Source: Euprymna scolopes (taxonomy: Eukaryota; Mollusca; Cephalopoda; Sepiida; Sepiolidae). Taken from it: a DNA stretch of 26,432 bases. Each line of letters begins with the position of its first letter. Position 1 is the stretch's first letter. The stretch covers positions 22,452,667-22,479,098 of the forward strand of contig CM044518.1 of assembly GCA_024364805.1 (NCBI GenBank), in the 5' to 3' direction. Under the pieces are notes generated by a model. The model had not been told where the DNA came from. It did no database searches and was given only the letters and a program-made list of their open reading frames with translations. The translations under genes were made by a program, and so were the position numbers. Positions 12,071 to 23,554 of this stretch are shown here, one piece after another.

Positions 12071-12502
12071 AGTAGACGTAGTAATTAATTTTATCAAATT
12101 GGTATCTTGGGTGGTGCATTATTCACAGAGCACCATATTTACAAAGTCAACAAAAGCAAACGGTTAATGTTTTGATTTGACGTTAAATGAGATCCAATTA
12201 AATGAAAATATAATGGAGCTATATGGCTTTCCAAAAATATATATTCAAAAATCAATTACGACTGATTAATAGAATTTTTTTTAACACATCTGTTTTTCCA
12301 AAAATTACTAAAAGAAATAATGTGCTCACATTACTCATCGGATATTTATTCCAAAATGCATATTTTTATTGCGGTTTTAGGATAAGATGGCAACCAAAAT
12401 CTACTTAATTAATAAAGTTGCAATAATTTTGAAGCTATATTTCCAATGTCATAGTGGTATATTAATTATTTTATGAGGGAATTTTGTGCACGTGAAATCA
12501 TC
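12071..12502. other. No gene seen
   Basis: AT-rich, non-repetitive sequence. A short + frame at 12223-12408 has no recognisable motif. Confidence 0.5.
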
Positions 12503-12586
12503 GACACACGCGCGTGCGTACACACACGCGCACACATGAATACATACATATATATATAACTATATATATGTATATACATCTATCTG

Positions 12587-12636
<50 letters not shown>
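12503..12636. repeat. Compound (CA)n-(TA)n-(TC)n-(TA)n microsatellite
   Basis: A CA/CG-rich run is followed by interrupted TA units, about ten TC units and then about fourteen TA units, in one continuous block. Confidence 0.97.
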
Positions 12637-12638
<2 letters not shown>

Positions 12639-12884
12639 AACAAAATTACACTAGAACCCACGGGCACCATATTTCCATTCCTGCAGATTTCTTAAATCAT
12701 AGGTCCAATTTCCTATTGATAAGTATCCAATATTTAGTAATGACTTAAACAGTTATAAATTTATCAGTTGAGAACCATTCGCTAGAATCGAAACAAGAAC
12801 CATGATTTCCCCTCATTTAGAAGTATTTATCACAGAATATATTTTTTTATTATGTGACGAGACAAAATTCATATATAAATTATA

Positions 12885-13200
12885 TTACAGAAAGCTACTG
12901 AAAGGAACAAACACATGCACAGTGTTACTAGCAATATACCCCGAACCGTTTATTAGGTGGACAAAAGAACATAAAATACAACTTGACCAGAAGACCAGGA
13001 AACCTATGACAATGAAGAATGCACTACGCCTAAAGGATGATATTGACCGGCTCTACGTAAAATAGAAAGACACAGGAAGAGGACTGGTCTGTATAGAAGT
13101 CTGTTAAAACGCAGAAATAGGAATGAGAAAATTGCATAGTGCCGAACACTTAAATAATATTTACAACTGCCAGAGAGGCTTAATGTAAGGGAAATACAGA
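12885..13200 (+). mobile_element. Short fragment of the R4/Dong-like LINE (copy C)
   Basis: The + strand reads a thumb-region fragment: PEPFIRWTKEHKIQLDQKTR, then KPMTMKNALRLKDDIDRLYV (about 12940-13062), with GRGLVCIE following after a stop at 13063. The same motifs (KTRKLITMHN, GRGLPCIEDC) occur in copy A on the other strand, so this is the same family. Only about 100 residues are recognisable. The upstream part of the open frame to 12802 is less clear, and the sequence beyond 13200 is not recognisable. It is a dead fragment. Confidence 0.75.
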
Positions 13201-13379
13201 ACACAATCGCATATATACATGCGTACGATTCCGCATTTTGCTGATGAGAGGGAAAGTATTTTTTCTAAACTCCGCGGATAAAGGACTAGCCACTTGTTAA
13301 GTGTTTCCTCTTCAGATTAAATATGTGTTTACCTCTTTTTCAAAGTGTTCTAACATGTTTTATTAACTATTTGCTCTTG

Positions 13380-13424
13380 TATATATGTATGTATATATAT
13401 ATATACATACATATATATATATGT
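13380..13424. repeat. (AT)n/(GTAT)n microsatellite
   Basis: Interrupted TA and ATGT/ACAT units, itself roughly palindromic. Confidence 0.92.
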
Positions 13425-13461
13425 AGTTTTCAAGTAAATAAGTGACTAAATTATCATTTCA

Positions 13462-13540
13462 TTTATATATACACACTTATATAGATATAAATATATATAT
13501 ATATATATATATTTATACCTACCTCTCTGTCTCTCTCTGC

Positions 13541-13583
<43 letters not shown>

Positions 13584-13612
13584 CCCACGCATCCACATAT
13601 GTATATAGATTG

Positions 13613-13643
<31 letters not shown>

Positions 13644-13664
13644 TATATGCAGAAAGAGACCGAT

Positions 13665-13702
<38 letters not shown>

Positions 13703-13705
13703 GAA
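13462..13705. repeat. Near-palindromic compound microsatellite
   Basis: The block starts with TA units. A CT-rich arm (13522-13560) is then followed by an AT run (13561-13582), a short unique centre (13583-13611), a second AT run (13612-13648) and a GA-rich arm (13664-13703). The CT and GA arms are complementary, so the stretch could fold into a long hairpin. Several overlapping frames on both strands (poly Ile-Tyr, Ser-Leu, Glu-Arg) come only from this repeat. Confidence 0.96.
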
Positions 13706-14604
13706 GCATCGATATCCGACGTTGTCTGTGATTGGATTATGATCAACGAATTCTTCACACAAAATTTTATGCCAATAAAAGTATTTTCACCAAAATCGGT
13801 GAACTCTTCAATTTTCCAATCAAATATATTGAGTGCCTGCTAAAATTGTAGACATCGTAGTGAACTTGAAAAAGGTTTCACATGCCTCTTCAAGTAACGA
13901 AATTTACATTTAAGTGTTAGCTACATTGAACTATAGTAAACCTTATGCATTTTACCAAAAAAATGTCTGTAGACAATGGCTAGAATAAAAAGTTAATATG
14001 CAAATCCAAGGAACAAGCATCAATTAGGCTATAAAACATTTATTCCGAACGTGCCTCTGCCCTATTTAAAAGTCTACAGTTGATATTATATGTCTAGCCT
14101 TATATGTTTTGCGTGATATTGCCTAAAATTAAAGTTTTAAATGAACAAAATTTGTATCATATTCTAATTGCACTAGAAACAAAAATATTGGTTTAGAACG
14201 CGTATATGTTATACCAAAGAAACTTCTGTTGACTTTATATATCTGACCTTTCGACTGAAAACTTTCGAAATGTCTATATTACGCTGGGTTAGGTGTTTAC
14301 CTTGGCCAAAATCGCCTGCTTCTTATTTTTTCGGATTATTTTGATTATCTAATGTTAATACTTATCGAAGATATTTGGATAGAAATCTAAACAAAGGAAA
14401 CCCACAGACTTTTAAATCACCTTCGCGTGAAATTTATAGAAAATAAATCAACATGTTTTAGAATAGATTAGGAACTGTCTTTGCCACACAGCGCCACGTA
14501 CAAAGTTCCTTTTATAAATACAAGGTAGATGTAAATGTTTATAAATATGTGTATATTTATGTATGTTCATACATCATCATTGTTACTCTATCAATCTATC
14601 AATC
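13706..14604. other. No gene seen
   Basis: AT-rich single-copy-looking sequence with no recognisable exon, RNA or element. Confidence 0.5.
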
Positions 14605-14672
14605 CATCAATATATATATATATACATATATATACGTATATTTATATATGCATGTGTATATATACACCCCCC

Positions 14673-14713
<41 letters not shown>

Positions 14714-14716
14714 TAT
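14605..14716. repeat. (TA)n microsatellite with short interruptions
   Basis: Two main TA blocks are separated by a CACCCCCC-containing gap near 14663-14672. It lies immediately beyond the presumed 3' end of the Penelope-like tail on the - strand. Confidence 0.96.
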
Positions 14717-14729
14717 TGAGTAAGATGAT

Positions 14730-15075
14730 TGACAATTTGTGATTAAAATTGAAAATAAAAATTAGTTTGACAAGGAAGAACAAAAAAAAAATGCATAAAT
14801 TGTACGATCGTTTTCGGGCGATATTTTTATTGAGAGAGACAATAAGTCTTGGACAATTATTTTATAATTCAGTTTTTTGAAACCAAGTCTATTCATCAGC
14901 AAAAATATTTGGTGTTTTTAAGACACCAAACATAAAACTAGTATTTTTTAAAAGTTAGGCAGATGTATTTAAAATATAAAGAAAAGAGTTACAAATGTGA
15001 ATTGATAATAATAATAATAAAAATAAAATAAAATCGGGTGGAAAGGTGAAGATGTGTGGGAGTTTTTACATTTCT
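14730..15075 (-). mobile_element. Probable 3' tail of a Penelope-like element
   Basis: On the - strand this shows features I associate with the 3' end of Penelope-like elements: a CCACCCGATTTTATTTTA segment, a GCTGATGAATAGACTTGG segment, and two hairpins (14908-14930 and 14841-14893). It ends next to a (TA)n tract. It lies on the same strand as, and downstream of, the Penelope-like coding fragment at 16200-16515. I saw no coding sequence in it. The assignment rests on resemblance and context, so it is tentative. Confidence 0.35.
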
Positions 15076-16199
15076 AATAAAAATGTATTTACCTTTTAAT
15101 GCTTCACATGTTAAAGTTTGTAAGTATCATCGTCAATGCACCCATTGGGATGTTAAATGTAGTTTATGAATGCTTGAAAAGGTGATGTATGCAAACTTCC
15201 AAATGAAACGCAAATAGAATAATATTAACAGTTAATTCGTTAGTAACGGTATATTTAATATCAGCTAAATTATCGAAAAATAGAAAAATAAAGAGATTTA
15301 CTGTTCAAAGTGAGATATCCATTAAATAGTTATGAGTTAATTTTGATGTAATGGTCTAAGATATTAATATTAATAAAATCAATAAAAAGTAATAAATGTA
15401 TCTTATTGGTAGTAATTAAATAATAATATTATTTTAATAGTAATTATTTTATTTATAGAACTTATATTAATAAAGTAATAACATATAAATGCAAAGTGAA
15501 ATAGATAAAACTAAAATAGGAAATAATTGTAAAATATTAGATAAGATTATAAAAAATAATAATACAAACACTATAATATTAATAGTTATTAATTTATAAA
15601 TTATGAATTTTTACATAGATTTGTAACAAGAGAATTTATGATTTATGGTGGCTTAAATTTGTCGAACTTAAATAAAAGATTTATGAATGCATCCCGAACA
15701 AATTTCGTATTTTAAGTTTTACAGAATTGTATTATTTTAATTATATTTTAAAATCTAAAATGCTTCATATCTCCAAGTGCACATAATCTGTTTTCCGGCA
15801 TATACGCTTTATATTCTCCTATTATTTCCCATTTGAAATTGAAAGGAAAATATTTCTTTCATTAAGTCAACAAATATGTCTTAGATAAAGGAGTCTGGTT
15901 TTTCAAGGAAGGATTTTTAAAGGAGTGCTTATGCGTTGAAATATTATGTTTAATAGGCTCAGGTGTGTCATCTGAGTAAATTACATTTTGTTTAATATAT
16001 TTATTGCCAGCAAGATTAGGAGTGGTTTTGCTATGTCATAGGTTTGGTTGTGTTTGATTGGTAGATAGGTTAATGTTGGCGCTGTGATTGATTAACTGTG
16101 TGTAAGGGTTAGAACCTGCGAAGGGAATTGTATGGTAGCTATTAACATAATTTATATTTGGGGTGTGTGACACTATGCAGATATAAATCACTTTTTTAA
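15076..16199. other. Very AT-rich stretch, no gene
   Basis: Bases 15230-15760 are extremely AT-rich with many TAATA/TTATT tracts. Bases 15880-16190 are T/G-rich on the + strand. A GIY-YIG nuclease domain would be expected here on the - strand if the Penelope-like element were intact; I could not find one. No mitochondrial gene is recognisable. Confidence 0.5.
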
Positions 16200-16515
16200 T
16201 CTTAAACGTGCCTTGTAGAGGATATTTACTGTTCTTCTACAGTTACAACCTGCTATAATTTCTATATTTGCGTTTCGGATCTTATTGTTTTATTGTTAGA
16301 ACTAATTATTTTTATGTAGGTTTGGCATAGTTGAGTAAGACACTTTGATCGTGTTCATATTAAAGATTTTATTGTATATATTAGGGGGTTTAAATTTGTT
16401 TTCTAATATTTTAAAGAATTCCCCGGGCTATGTTTTTCTGAAGATTTTAACTATATGGACGGTTGAACCAAAAGCTATACCTATGTTTGTTTTTACGCTT
16501 AAGGATTTTGTTTTG
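16200..16515 (-). mobile_element. Penelope-like element coding fragment
   Basis: The - strand reads, in overlapping frames, FWFNRPYS (near 16465-16490), ILENKFKPPNIYNKIFNMNT then IKVSYSTMPNL (about 16320-16410), and AGCNCRRTVNILYKARL (16205-16255). This series corresponds to the conserved linker between reverse transcriptase and GIY-YIG nuclease that I know from Penelope-like elements (W-NPPYS, NRNT-KVSYSCMPN, CNCR...C). The second half of the Cys motif is eroded. It is a dead fragment with several frame changes. Neither the RT core nor the nuclease was found. Confidence 0.6.
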
Positions 16516-18719
16516 TAGTGTATATGTTTTAGTGGCTTATGCGTGCAGTTTAATTTGGTTTTGTATTGTATTTATATTAATTTTACCATTCCTATGCGGG
16601 ATGACATAGATATAGTATACGTTGTTATGTTTTAGTAGGTGCATTACAATTATTATAGTTTTCCATCCATTTTGTGGTTTTATCATATTATCTTTATGTT
16701 AATACATTAACCGAAAAATTAGCCTCTCACAAAAGTATCGTAGATTGTCTACATCAGATGCAACATACAAATTTTAACAACTCTAGGCTAATAACCATTA
16801 TTTAATGTAGTCAGAGCACCATTCCAGCGACATTCAATCCTGATACTAAAATACTTCATTAAATCCTACGAGTAACACCATTATACTCGCATCATCGGTA
16901 GAGGATGAGAGCCTCATCTTTCTCTGTAAATCTCTAGTCTTACTACTGCTAACGGTGCCCTCGGAAGCTTTCGAAACGTGCCACATATTCTGTACTTGCA
17001 CTGACCGACACTGGCTCATACATGCATAGCTAACATAGCATTTCACATTTCCCAATTATTAATAATGAGGATTCCTTCAATAAAGTGACACTATACGCTT
17101 CTTAACATTCTCATATTCCGAAATCCAGTTCTTCGCTTTATAAAGGCACGGTTACTTACATTAAAATATGGCGTCCCTAAGTTGGCGTATCATTTTGCAT
17201 GGCGCCAATTTAATTTCATGCATAAGTTAGTACGCTCACGTAAGATCAAAAAATACAAGAAAGAGAAAAAGCATTATACAATCTTTTGTTAAACAATTTA
17301 CTTAATTTATTTACCAAACTTTAAAATAGGCTATCCACTGGAAGAACATTTTACGTTGTCGTCAAATCAACACCAAAAAATTACAGAGCTCATTCGATCT
17401 TTTTTATTTACAATTTACCAAACTACGATATGCAGATATGGTGCTAGTTCCCTCCCTGTTTTTGTATTCATGGTAACATACTCTCTTTTTTTTGCCAAAT
17501 TGTTACGTTATGCTAGATTTGGAGCCTTAAACACACACTAGAGACCACTACACTCTCCATTCCAATTATTTTTTGTTGACAAGTTTGCTTTGATTATTTG
17601 TGTGTATGTATACGGACGTTGAGTATGATTCAGTTTACTCTATTAGTTGCTTTGTTTTTGTCATACACCTGTCTGTTTCGGTTGTATGAAGTACACATAT
17701 GCGCAATTGGGCATTTTCACTCTTTACTCTATTTGACTACCCGTATTTTTACTTGCTAATACTTTTTTTAATTTTACTTCGTGCATACGTATGTTATTAT
17801 GCGTGTGTCCGATTGAGTTATTTCTTGCATCTAAGAATGCGATATAATTTCTTCGTCTTCGTAGCTGTTGTTGTTTGATTATTAATTCATTTGTCTTGTG
17901 TTTTCTGCTTTGTTCCGTCTGAAAATATTTAATTGTGTTATTAATGAAGTTGAAGAAATACATTCATACAACATATCTCTGTTTCCCTCCTTACACACAA
18001 GGACACCCACCCACACACACACTTTCGTGAAAGGTTACTTTACTAAATAAACCATATATTAAGATGGATACATGTATAAATCAAGTCATTTTTGTAAACC
18101 CTTTGTCTTTTGTCTTTGCATCTATAACGTATCCTAATACAAAAACGGACACACAAACCTATGTTTATACTCGTGGAAAGGGAAAATGAGTTTTCTAGTT
18201 TATCTCTAATTTTAGCTAACATTTTATTACTCAAATTTTGATCTTCAGCAGGTTTATTTAACAGAAATGAGCTTTCTGTAAAACAACATATATTTTATGT
18301 ACTACTTTAGCAAAATACTTAGACTCCTTAGGTAATTTGTTTAGAAATTTCATTTATAATTAATTTAAAAAGGTACCGAGAAGCAAAACGACCTAATATT
18401 GTAAAATACATTGCAACACTCCCAAATAAGATAAATGTGTGGGAAACTTTCGTAATGTTAAGCCTCTGAACATCAATATAAAGATTAATTTCGTTTTCTT
18501 GTGATCACAGAATATCATACAGAGGCATATGCTAATTTTAAAGGCTGGAGGAAATTTTGCATATAATACATATATGTGCGTTTTACTAGATTTTAAATTG
18601 TATATGGAATATTGCTTTCATTGTAAATCTAATTCTAATATATCAATATCAATAAAAATAGGGGTGTAATTACTCAATTATGAACCCCTTGCTTAACATT
18701 AGTTTTCTATCTTTATCCT
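16516..18719. other. Unassigned sequence with one unexplained open frame
   Basis: I recognise no element here. A 69-codon open frame on the - strand at 16846-17055 (MGNVKCYVSYACMSQCRSVQ...) is less AT-biased than its surroundings and Ser/Cys-rich, but matches nothing I know. A second one at 17724-17963 (-) is Gln/Arg/Asn-rich and equally unknown. Neither has an obvious promoter, splice context or poly(A) signal, and both could be chance. Confidence 0.4.
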
Positions 18720-18900
18720 AAGCTATTTGCTGCACGTTGGGGACTATGTGTTGTATATAATCACCCCTCAATCTGGTTCTTGGTCTTCCCTTTGGCATAT
18801 TATATGCAGGAGGTATCGATTTCATCGTTCTGATAGACCATCTGTTGGGATGTTATTAGGCTTCGGACCCTGCACACTATGTTTGGATCTTTTGAATGCA
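18720..18900 (-). mobile_element. Possible LINE C-terminal remnant
   Basis: On the - strand, 18730-18800 reads MPKGRPRTRLRGDYIQHIVP, which resembles the GRPRTRWRDYI tail common at the end of RTE-like and related LINE reverse transcriptases. Upstream residues are not clearly alignable. It is short and weak and could be coincidence. Confidence 0.35.
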
Positions 18901-19689
18901 GCATTAATTTCAATGACTCTGAATACTTCTCATATATATTTCTGGATTATTATCTGTATTCTAATATAACGTTTATGTCAAGATTCTTGTATACACAATG
19001 GTTAACGTTTTACTGATATAATCGCCTTTAGTACAATACACGTGCATACTAATTTCTATGTATCTTATATTCGCCCGCTATTATTTCTGTGTTTTATAAT
19101 CTAATTCTTGAATTTATCTTGTTGATATTTAGATGATTTATCAAATACTATTTATACACCTGCTAAAACCATACTTTTGACTGACCAGTTTAAATTCAGT
19201 ACAGCTAGAATAATAAAGATCCAAACTATATTTTGTTAAAGACTTACTAACTCTAAATCAGGACATTAATATAATAATACGTATACGTATGTATACACAA
19301 CTACGCAACAGGCAACTACGTGAAATATGCTTTAATATTTTTATTATTTATTCATACGGAACATACTAAAATCCATTTAAACTAATAATCAGCAAGGGAG
19401 ATCAATTATTTTAAATTGTATAACATAATAGGAGTGATGTGTTACATAAGAGTATTAGAAAATAGGAAACACTAAATGCACAGTACTTCATGGATAACTC
19501 TTAACTTCTGCGCGTACTTAACACCCTTTTTACAATTAACTGTGTATACTGTTTAGTAATATATATATATATACATATATATATATATGTATACAACTTA
19601 TTTCATTTAATGAAGACCGATGTCGTAATAATAATTAAGAAGGAAAACTCCTACCAGCTATCCACACGACAAAAATAAAAAAGGAGAAA
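18901..19689. other. No gene seen; (TA)n microsatellite at 19556-19592
   Basis: AT-rich sequence with one interrupted TA microsatellite. No coding or RNA feature is recognised. Confidence 0.5.
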
Positions 19690-19910
19690 CGAAAAAAGTA
19701 CGCAGAGCTTGTTACAGAACTGAAAGGGGTATAGATCATGAAACATTCAAGATTCCTATAACAGTAGGAGCACTAGGAACAATTCCGAAAATCTTTGAAA
19801 AAAGAATGAAAAATACGAATACGAGGAATGACTGGAAAGCCACCACGAACAACAATATTGAAAACAGCTGAAATATTAAGAAAAACAATTGAATGCGGGG
19901 ACTAACACAC
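19690..19910 (+). mobile_element. C-terminal end of an R4/Dong-like LINE (copy D)
   Basis: The + strand reads KYAELVTELKG (19697-19730), IPITVGALGTIPKIFEKR (19754-19807) and KTAEILRKTIECGD followed by a stop (19862-19905). The last two match NLKIIPTIVGTLGII and KTAETLSKTLEC at the end of copy A, so it is the same family. Only the extreme C-terminus is present and the frames are broken between the three blocks. It is followed after about 270 bp by the N-terminal part of another copy. Confidence 0.75.
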
Positions 19911-20089
19911 ATGAACGACACGCGCGGAGCAGACGAACTGCAAACAAGAGACAGAACATGAAAAAACGCTACATTGAACAAACAACATAGAAGATACTAT
20001 CTATATGTTCTTTATCCCTTCCCTGTTCCTTCCCCTATCCCCTCTCATTACACAATCACGGCTCCCCACAAAAGAATGATTCCAAATAA
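19911..20089 (+). other. Presumed 3' untranslated tail of LINE copy D
   Basis: Non-coding, including a CCCTTCCCTGTTCC-type pyrimidine stretch at 20017-20045. It occupies the same relative place as the spacer after copy A. Confidence 0.4.
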
Positions 20090-21060
20090 CCGATAAGGGT
20101 CAATCTGGAAATACAGAGAAGAGAGCACTCACAAGGCCTCAGCTGGGCAAGTCTGAAGAGAACGCGGACCTTGGGGAGGCGTATTGCTACTCAAATTCCA
20201 TTGAAGTCCAACGTCCGCTACTAGCGAGAGATCAATGGTGAGGCTTGTTGTGATAATGCAAATTGATTTTCAAATTTTATCAGAGAATTGGATGACATTG
20301 GAAAACTGGGAGCAGTTGTTGGCACATCATCCAGAGAACACTATATACTATTTTAAGGGAGAGACATTTTATAATCTGTGTGAAACCTCCTTGTAAGCAA
20401 TAATAATACTGATTAAAACGGGGGAAAAAAGAGAGCAACCGGAAGTTAAAAAATAATACCATACTAAAGAAAGATATATGAGGAGCGATGATATTACAAT
20501 AAAAATGCCGAATTACAGAAATACATAGAAGATGAATCACAGCGAATCAGAAAAGAGACAGAGAATTAAACCAGTGTTGAAAAAAAAACATATCAAGAAC
20601 CTCACGTCTATAATACGTAAAATACTAACATTAGAACTGGGAGAAAGGAATCCTATCTCTCTGCAGTAATCGCGGACATGTTCCCGAAAGGAAAATCAGA
20701 AACTATGCCAATCAGGAAATAGTAGAAAATATGGCCTACTATACATGGACAAAAACAAAATGAAGGATAGAGACAAAATGAAAAAGAATATAGCCATAGT
20801 ATAGACTGACTACAAGAATGCGTACAACAGATCCCACAATGACGGATAATTCATCGTCTAAGAATATACAAAGATGGTCAATTTAATTGAAATTGCAATG
20901 GGAACGTTGAGGATTGGACTGGTAGCTGATGGACAATAGATAACTAAGATCCTAATACAAAGAAGTAACTGAACAGGTGATTCCTTATCACTATTGCTGT
21001 TTATATAGCATGACGCAGGCATCGTCATGAATTGGTGAATTGACAACAGACGAGCTCGAA
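20090..21060 (+). mobile_element. N-terminal to RT part of an R4/Dong-like LINE (copy E)
   Basis: Bases 20170-20345 align by eye with 10115-10330 of copy B on the opposite strand (for example GAGAGATCAATGGTGAG versus GAGAAATCAGTGGTGAG). They encode similar peptides (YYFKGETFYNLCETSL versus VVFKEKKHFYGLCKKLLES). Further on, the RT shows MKKNIAIV then TDYKNAYNRSHND (20779-20845, the WIDYKKAYD box), IEIAMGTLRIGLVADGQ (20887-20938) and TGDSLSLLLFI (20977-21009, the GDSLSPLLF box). After that the match fades and the gypsy-like fossil begins. Stops are frequent. The copy is cut off in mid-RT, probably by the later element or by deletion. Confidence 0.75.
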
Positions 21061-22846
21061 ACATCTGTAATGAACAGGGGCCAATTTCAGCAGGCGCTAG
21101 TATTCAACATGCAGCAAGCGAACCGCATGGACGTAACGTAGATCCTCTCCCAAGTAGTAATAAGCGGGTAGGCCCAGTGTGCTAGAAATGTGGGGAGGCC
21201 AATCATTTTGCTAAGTAGTGCCGGAGTGATAGGAGGTGTGTATATCCACGAACACATAAAACAGTACAATGCTATTGCTGCGACAAGTTTGGGCGCATAT
21301 CTTGCATCTGTTCGCAAAAAAGACGTTGGAGGCAAGGTACTATCACCGCCCTTGCCCCTTGCAAACCAATAATCACAGGATTAATTCCGCTCATGGGTGA
21401 TGAACCACCTTCTAAAGACAAAATTCGGTCCGTAATGGATTACCGATAATTGAATCAACATATCGATGCTTTCAATGGAAACGCAGATCTGTGCGCAGCT
21501 AAACTAAGACAGTGGCGTCAGAAAGAGAGTAATGTAGTACTGCTTGATTTGAAGAGAACCTAGCTGCAGATACGTGTCCAGGAGTCATTATGACCATTTA
21601 AGACAGTGATAATCAAGGAAAAACGATATTGTTTGACACGTTTAGGTTTTGGCTTAAACGTAGCAACCTTAATAATGACAACTATTATTAAAACTGTTTT
21701 GATGCATGATAAGACCACAGCAAAATTTGCTTCAGCTTACATTGCCGACACCTACGTAAATGAGGATATAATGTTTGCAGATGTGGTTCGAATAAAACTG
21801 GACTCGTTTGGGTTAATAAACAAATACCCTAAGCACCTAAATGAGGGGGTGCCCGTGTGTGGCCTAGAGGTTTGGGATAAGGGTAATACTTTTAGATGGA
21901 AGCGAGGAAGCGCGAGTCCAGAGTTACCCTGACAAAACGCATTGTGTTTTCTATTTGAGGTAAATTACGAGGGCATCTACCTGTCTGTGGATCGCTCGTA
22001 TCGGCAACAGGAGTGTTAAAAAGACAAGTAACTGCAGTAACCAAAGCATGAGACGACATGGTGGATGATGATTATCTCCAGCAAATGATGGCTTAAATGT
22101 TGTCCAGAGTACATAGGAACGATCTTGCCCGGGGTTAGTGGCAAGTATCTGGAAACGAACTGAATTCATGGATGTCGCAAGTTCACTGGCTACAGATATA
22201 GTGCTGCAAAAATTGGGTGCTGTTGTGCAAGATTCGTGCCGGCTTCATCCGAAAACTGATGTCCAGCATATACATTTTGCATAACTTGATTCCACATTCA
22301 AAGAACTTAATCTAGCATTGCAATGGCACGATAAGGTTGTGCATCTCCACACTGACTAATAGTGGGTTTACCACTGGTTGACTGACACCTTGACTGGAAA
22401 CGCTCGAGTTAAGACTAGAACAACAAGTAAGATGTTAGTGCGAAGGAGACTGGCAATAATAAAGTGCCTAGTTGATGAACACAGCTGGCAGGTGGACATT
22501 ACCTTAGTTTCGTCGATGCAGAAGTTGGCTGATAGTTTTACTAGGTGGAGTGATGAAATGAGGCAGGGATCTGATCGTTTACAACAGACATGCTCGCCCG
22601 TAACATATCAATTAACATTTAACACGATCCGTATAATACATCAACAGAGGGGTCCTTCCGGAACTCGGAGGACAACATATTTTGTCCGAAGAGCGTGTCC
22701 TTCAACTACAAGAGCATTAATCAAGTCAGCTATACCCTCGCCTGTAGAGTGTAAGTGAATTGATTCAGCACCGTCCCAATGGCAACATGGGAAGTTTAGG
22801 TGGAGGGCAACTGGTATCGAGTAGGAATGGAGGTAACGTATTATGA

Positions 22847-22978
22847 GTGCAATCATTTTTTGACCTTCACAGACTGTGGCCCGACAGGTTTCACGATATG
22901 GAGCCTGTTGACATGCAGGATGCATCTAGCATTATACGACAGTTGAGAGCTGTCTTTTTTGACGAGGTTCCCCGCTTG
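22847..22978 (+). repeat. Inverted repeat arm 1 (integrase core)
   Basis: A 132-bp segment within the integrase core of the gypsy-like fossil. Its reverse complement is at 23603-23734, with two differences that I can count. Confidence 0.93.
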
Positions 22979-23554
22979 AAATGCTGATAACATCACTACG
23001 TTTCGAGGTCAAGAATTTCCGAAATTCACGCAGGAATGGGGGGATTAGAATGCGTTACTGATGTGCATATTTTCTAGAAGGTAACGGTATAGCGGAGCGG
23101 TGTTACCGCTCTATTAAAAGAATTGCGGCCAGGACACAGTGTTCTTTTCCAGAATCTGTGTACTGGTATACTGTGACAACAAAGGGCGATGTAACACCAG
23201 AAACTGTACCAGCTAATGGGATTTACCACTATGAACAGCGTATAAAAGGAGTTAATGTCACACTGTCAGTGGTTAGCGTTGTCAATACACTATATCAAGT
23301 TGGAGACCGTGTTTGGGTAAAAACTCCAATGCTGGGTGCAATGTAAAATTTTACAGAGGAAAAATAGATAAAATCATAAGTCCTCAGACCATGTTGATTT
23401 CTGGGGTTCCACGTCATGTAAAAGATATCCACCCCTGTTATATCTCTTCTGATTCTGAGGACGATGAGGAAGATCACATACAGTTCAGGGATGATCCTTA
23501 TCGCCTACTGCCCCTAAAGGTGAGCATAGAAAAACTACCCACACAACCAGATGA

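Noticed and set aside
11179-12167. Two + strand frames of 120 and 149 codons
   Set aside because: Antisense to LINE copy A, with part of the second produced by the trinucleotide microsatellite.
13442-13762. Four overlapping frames on both strands
   Set aside because: Pure products of the AT, CT and GA microsatellite.
15230-15760. Extremely AT-rich block considered as nuclear mitochondrial DNA or a replication origin
   Set aside because: No mitochondrial gene, tRNA or known origin motif could be read in it.
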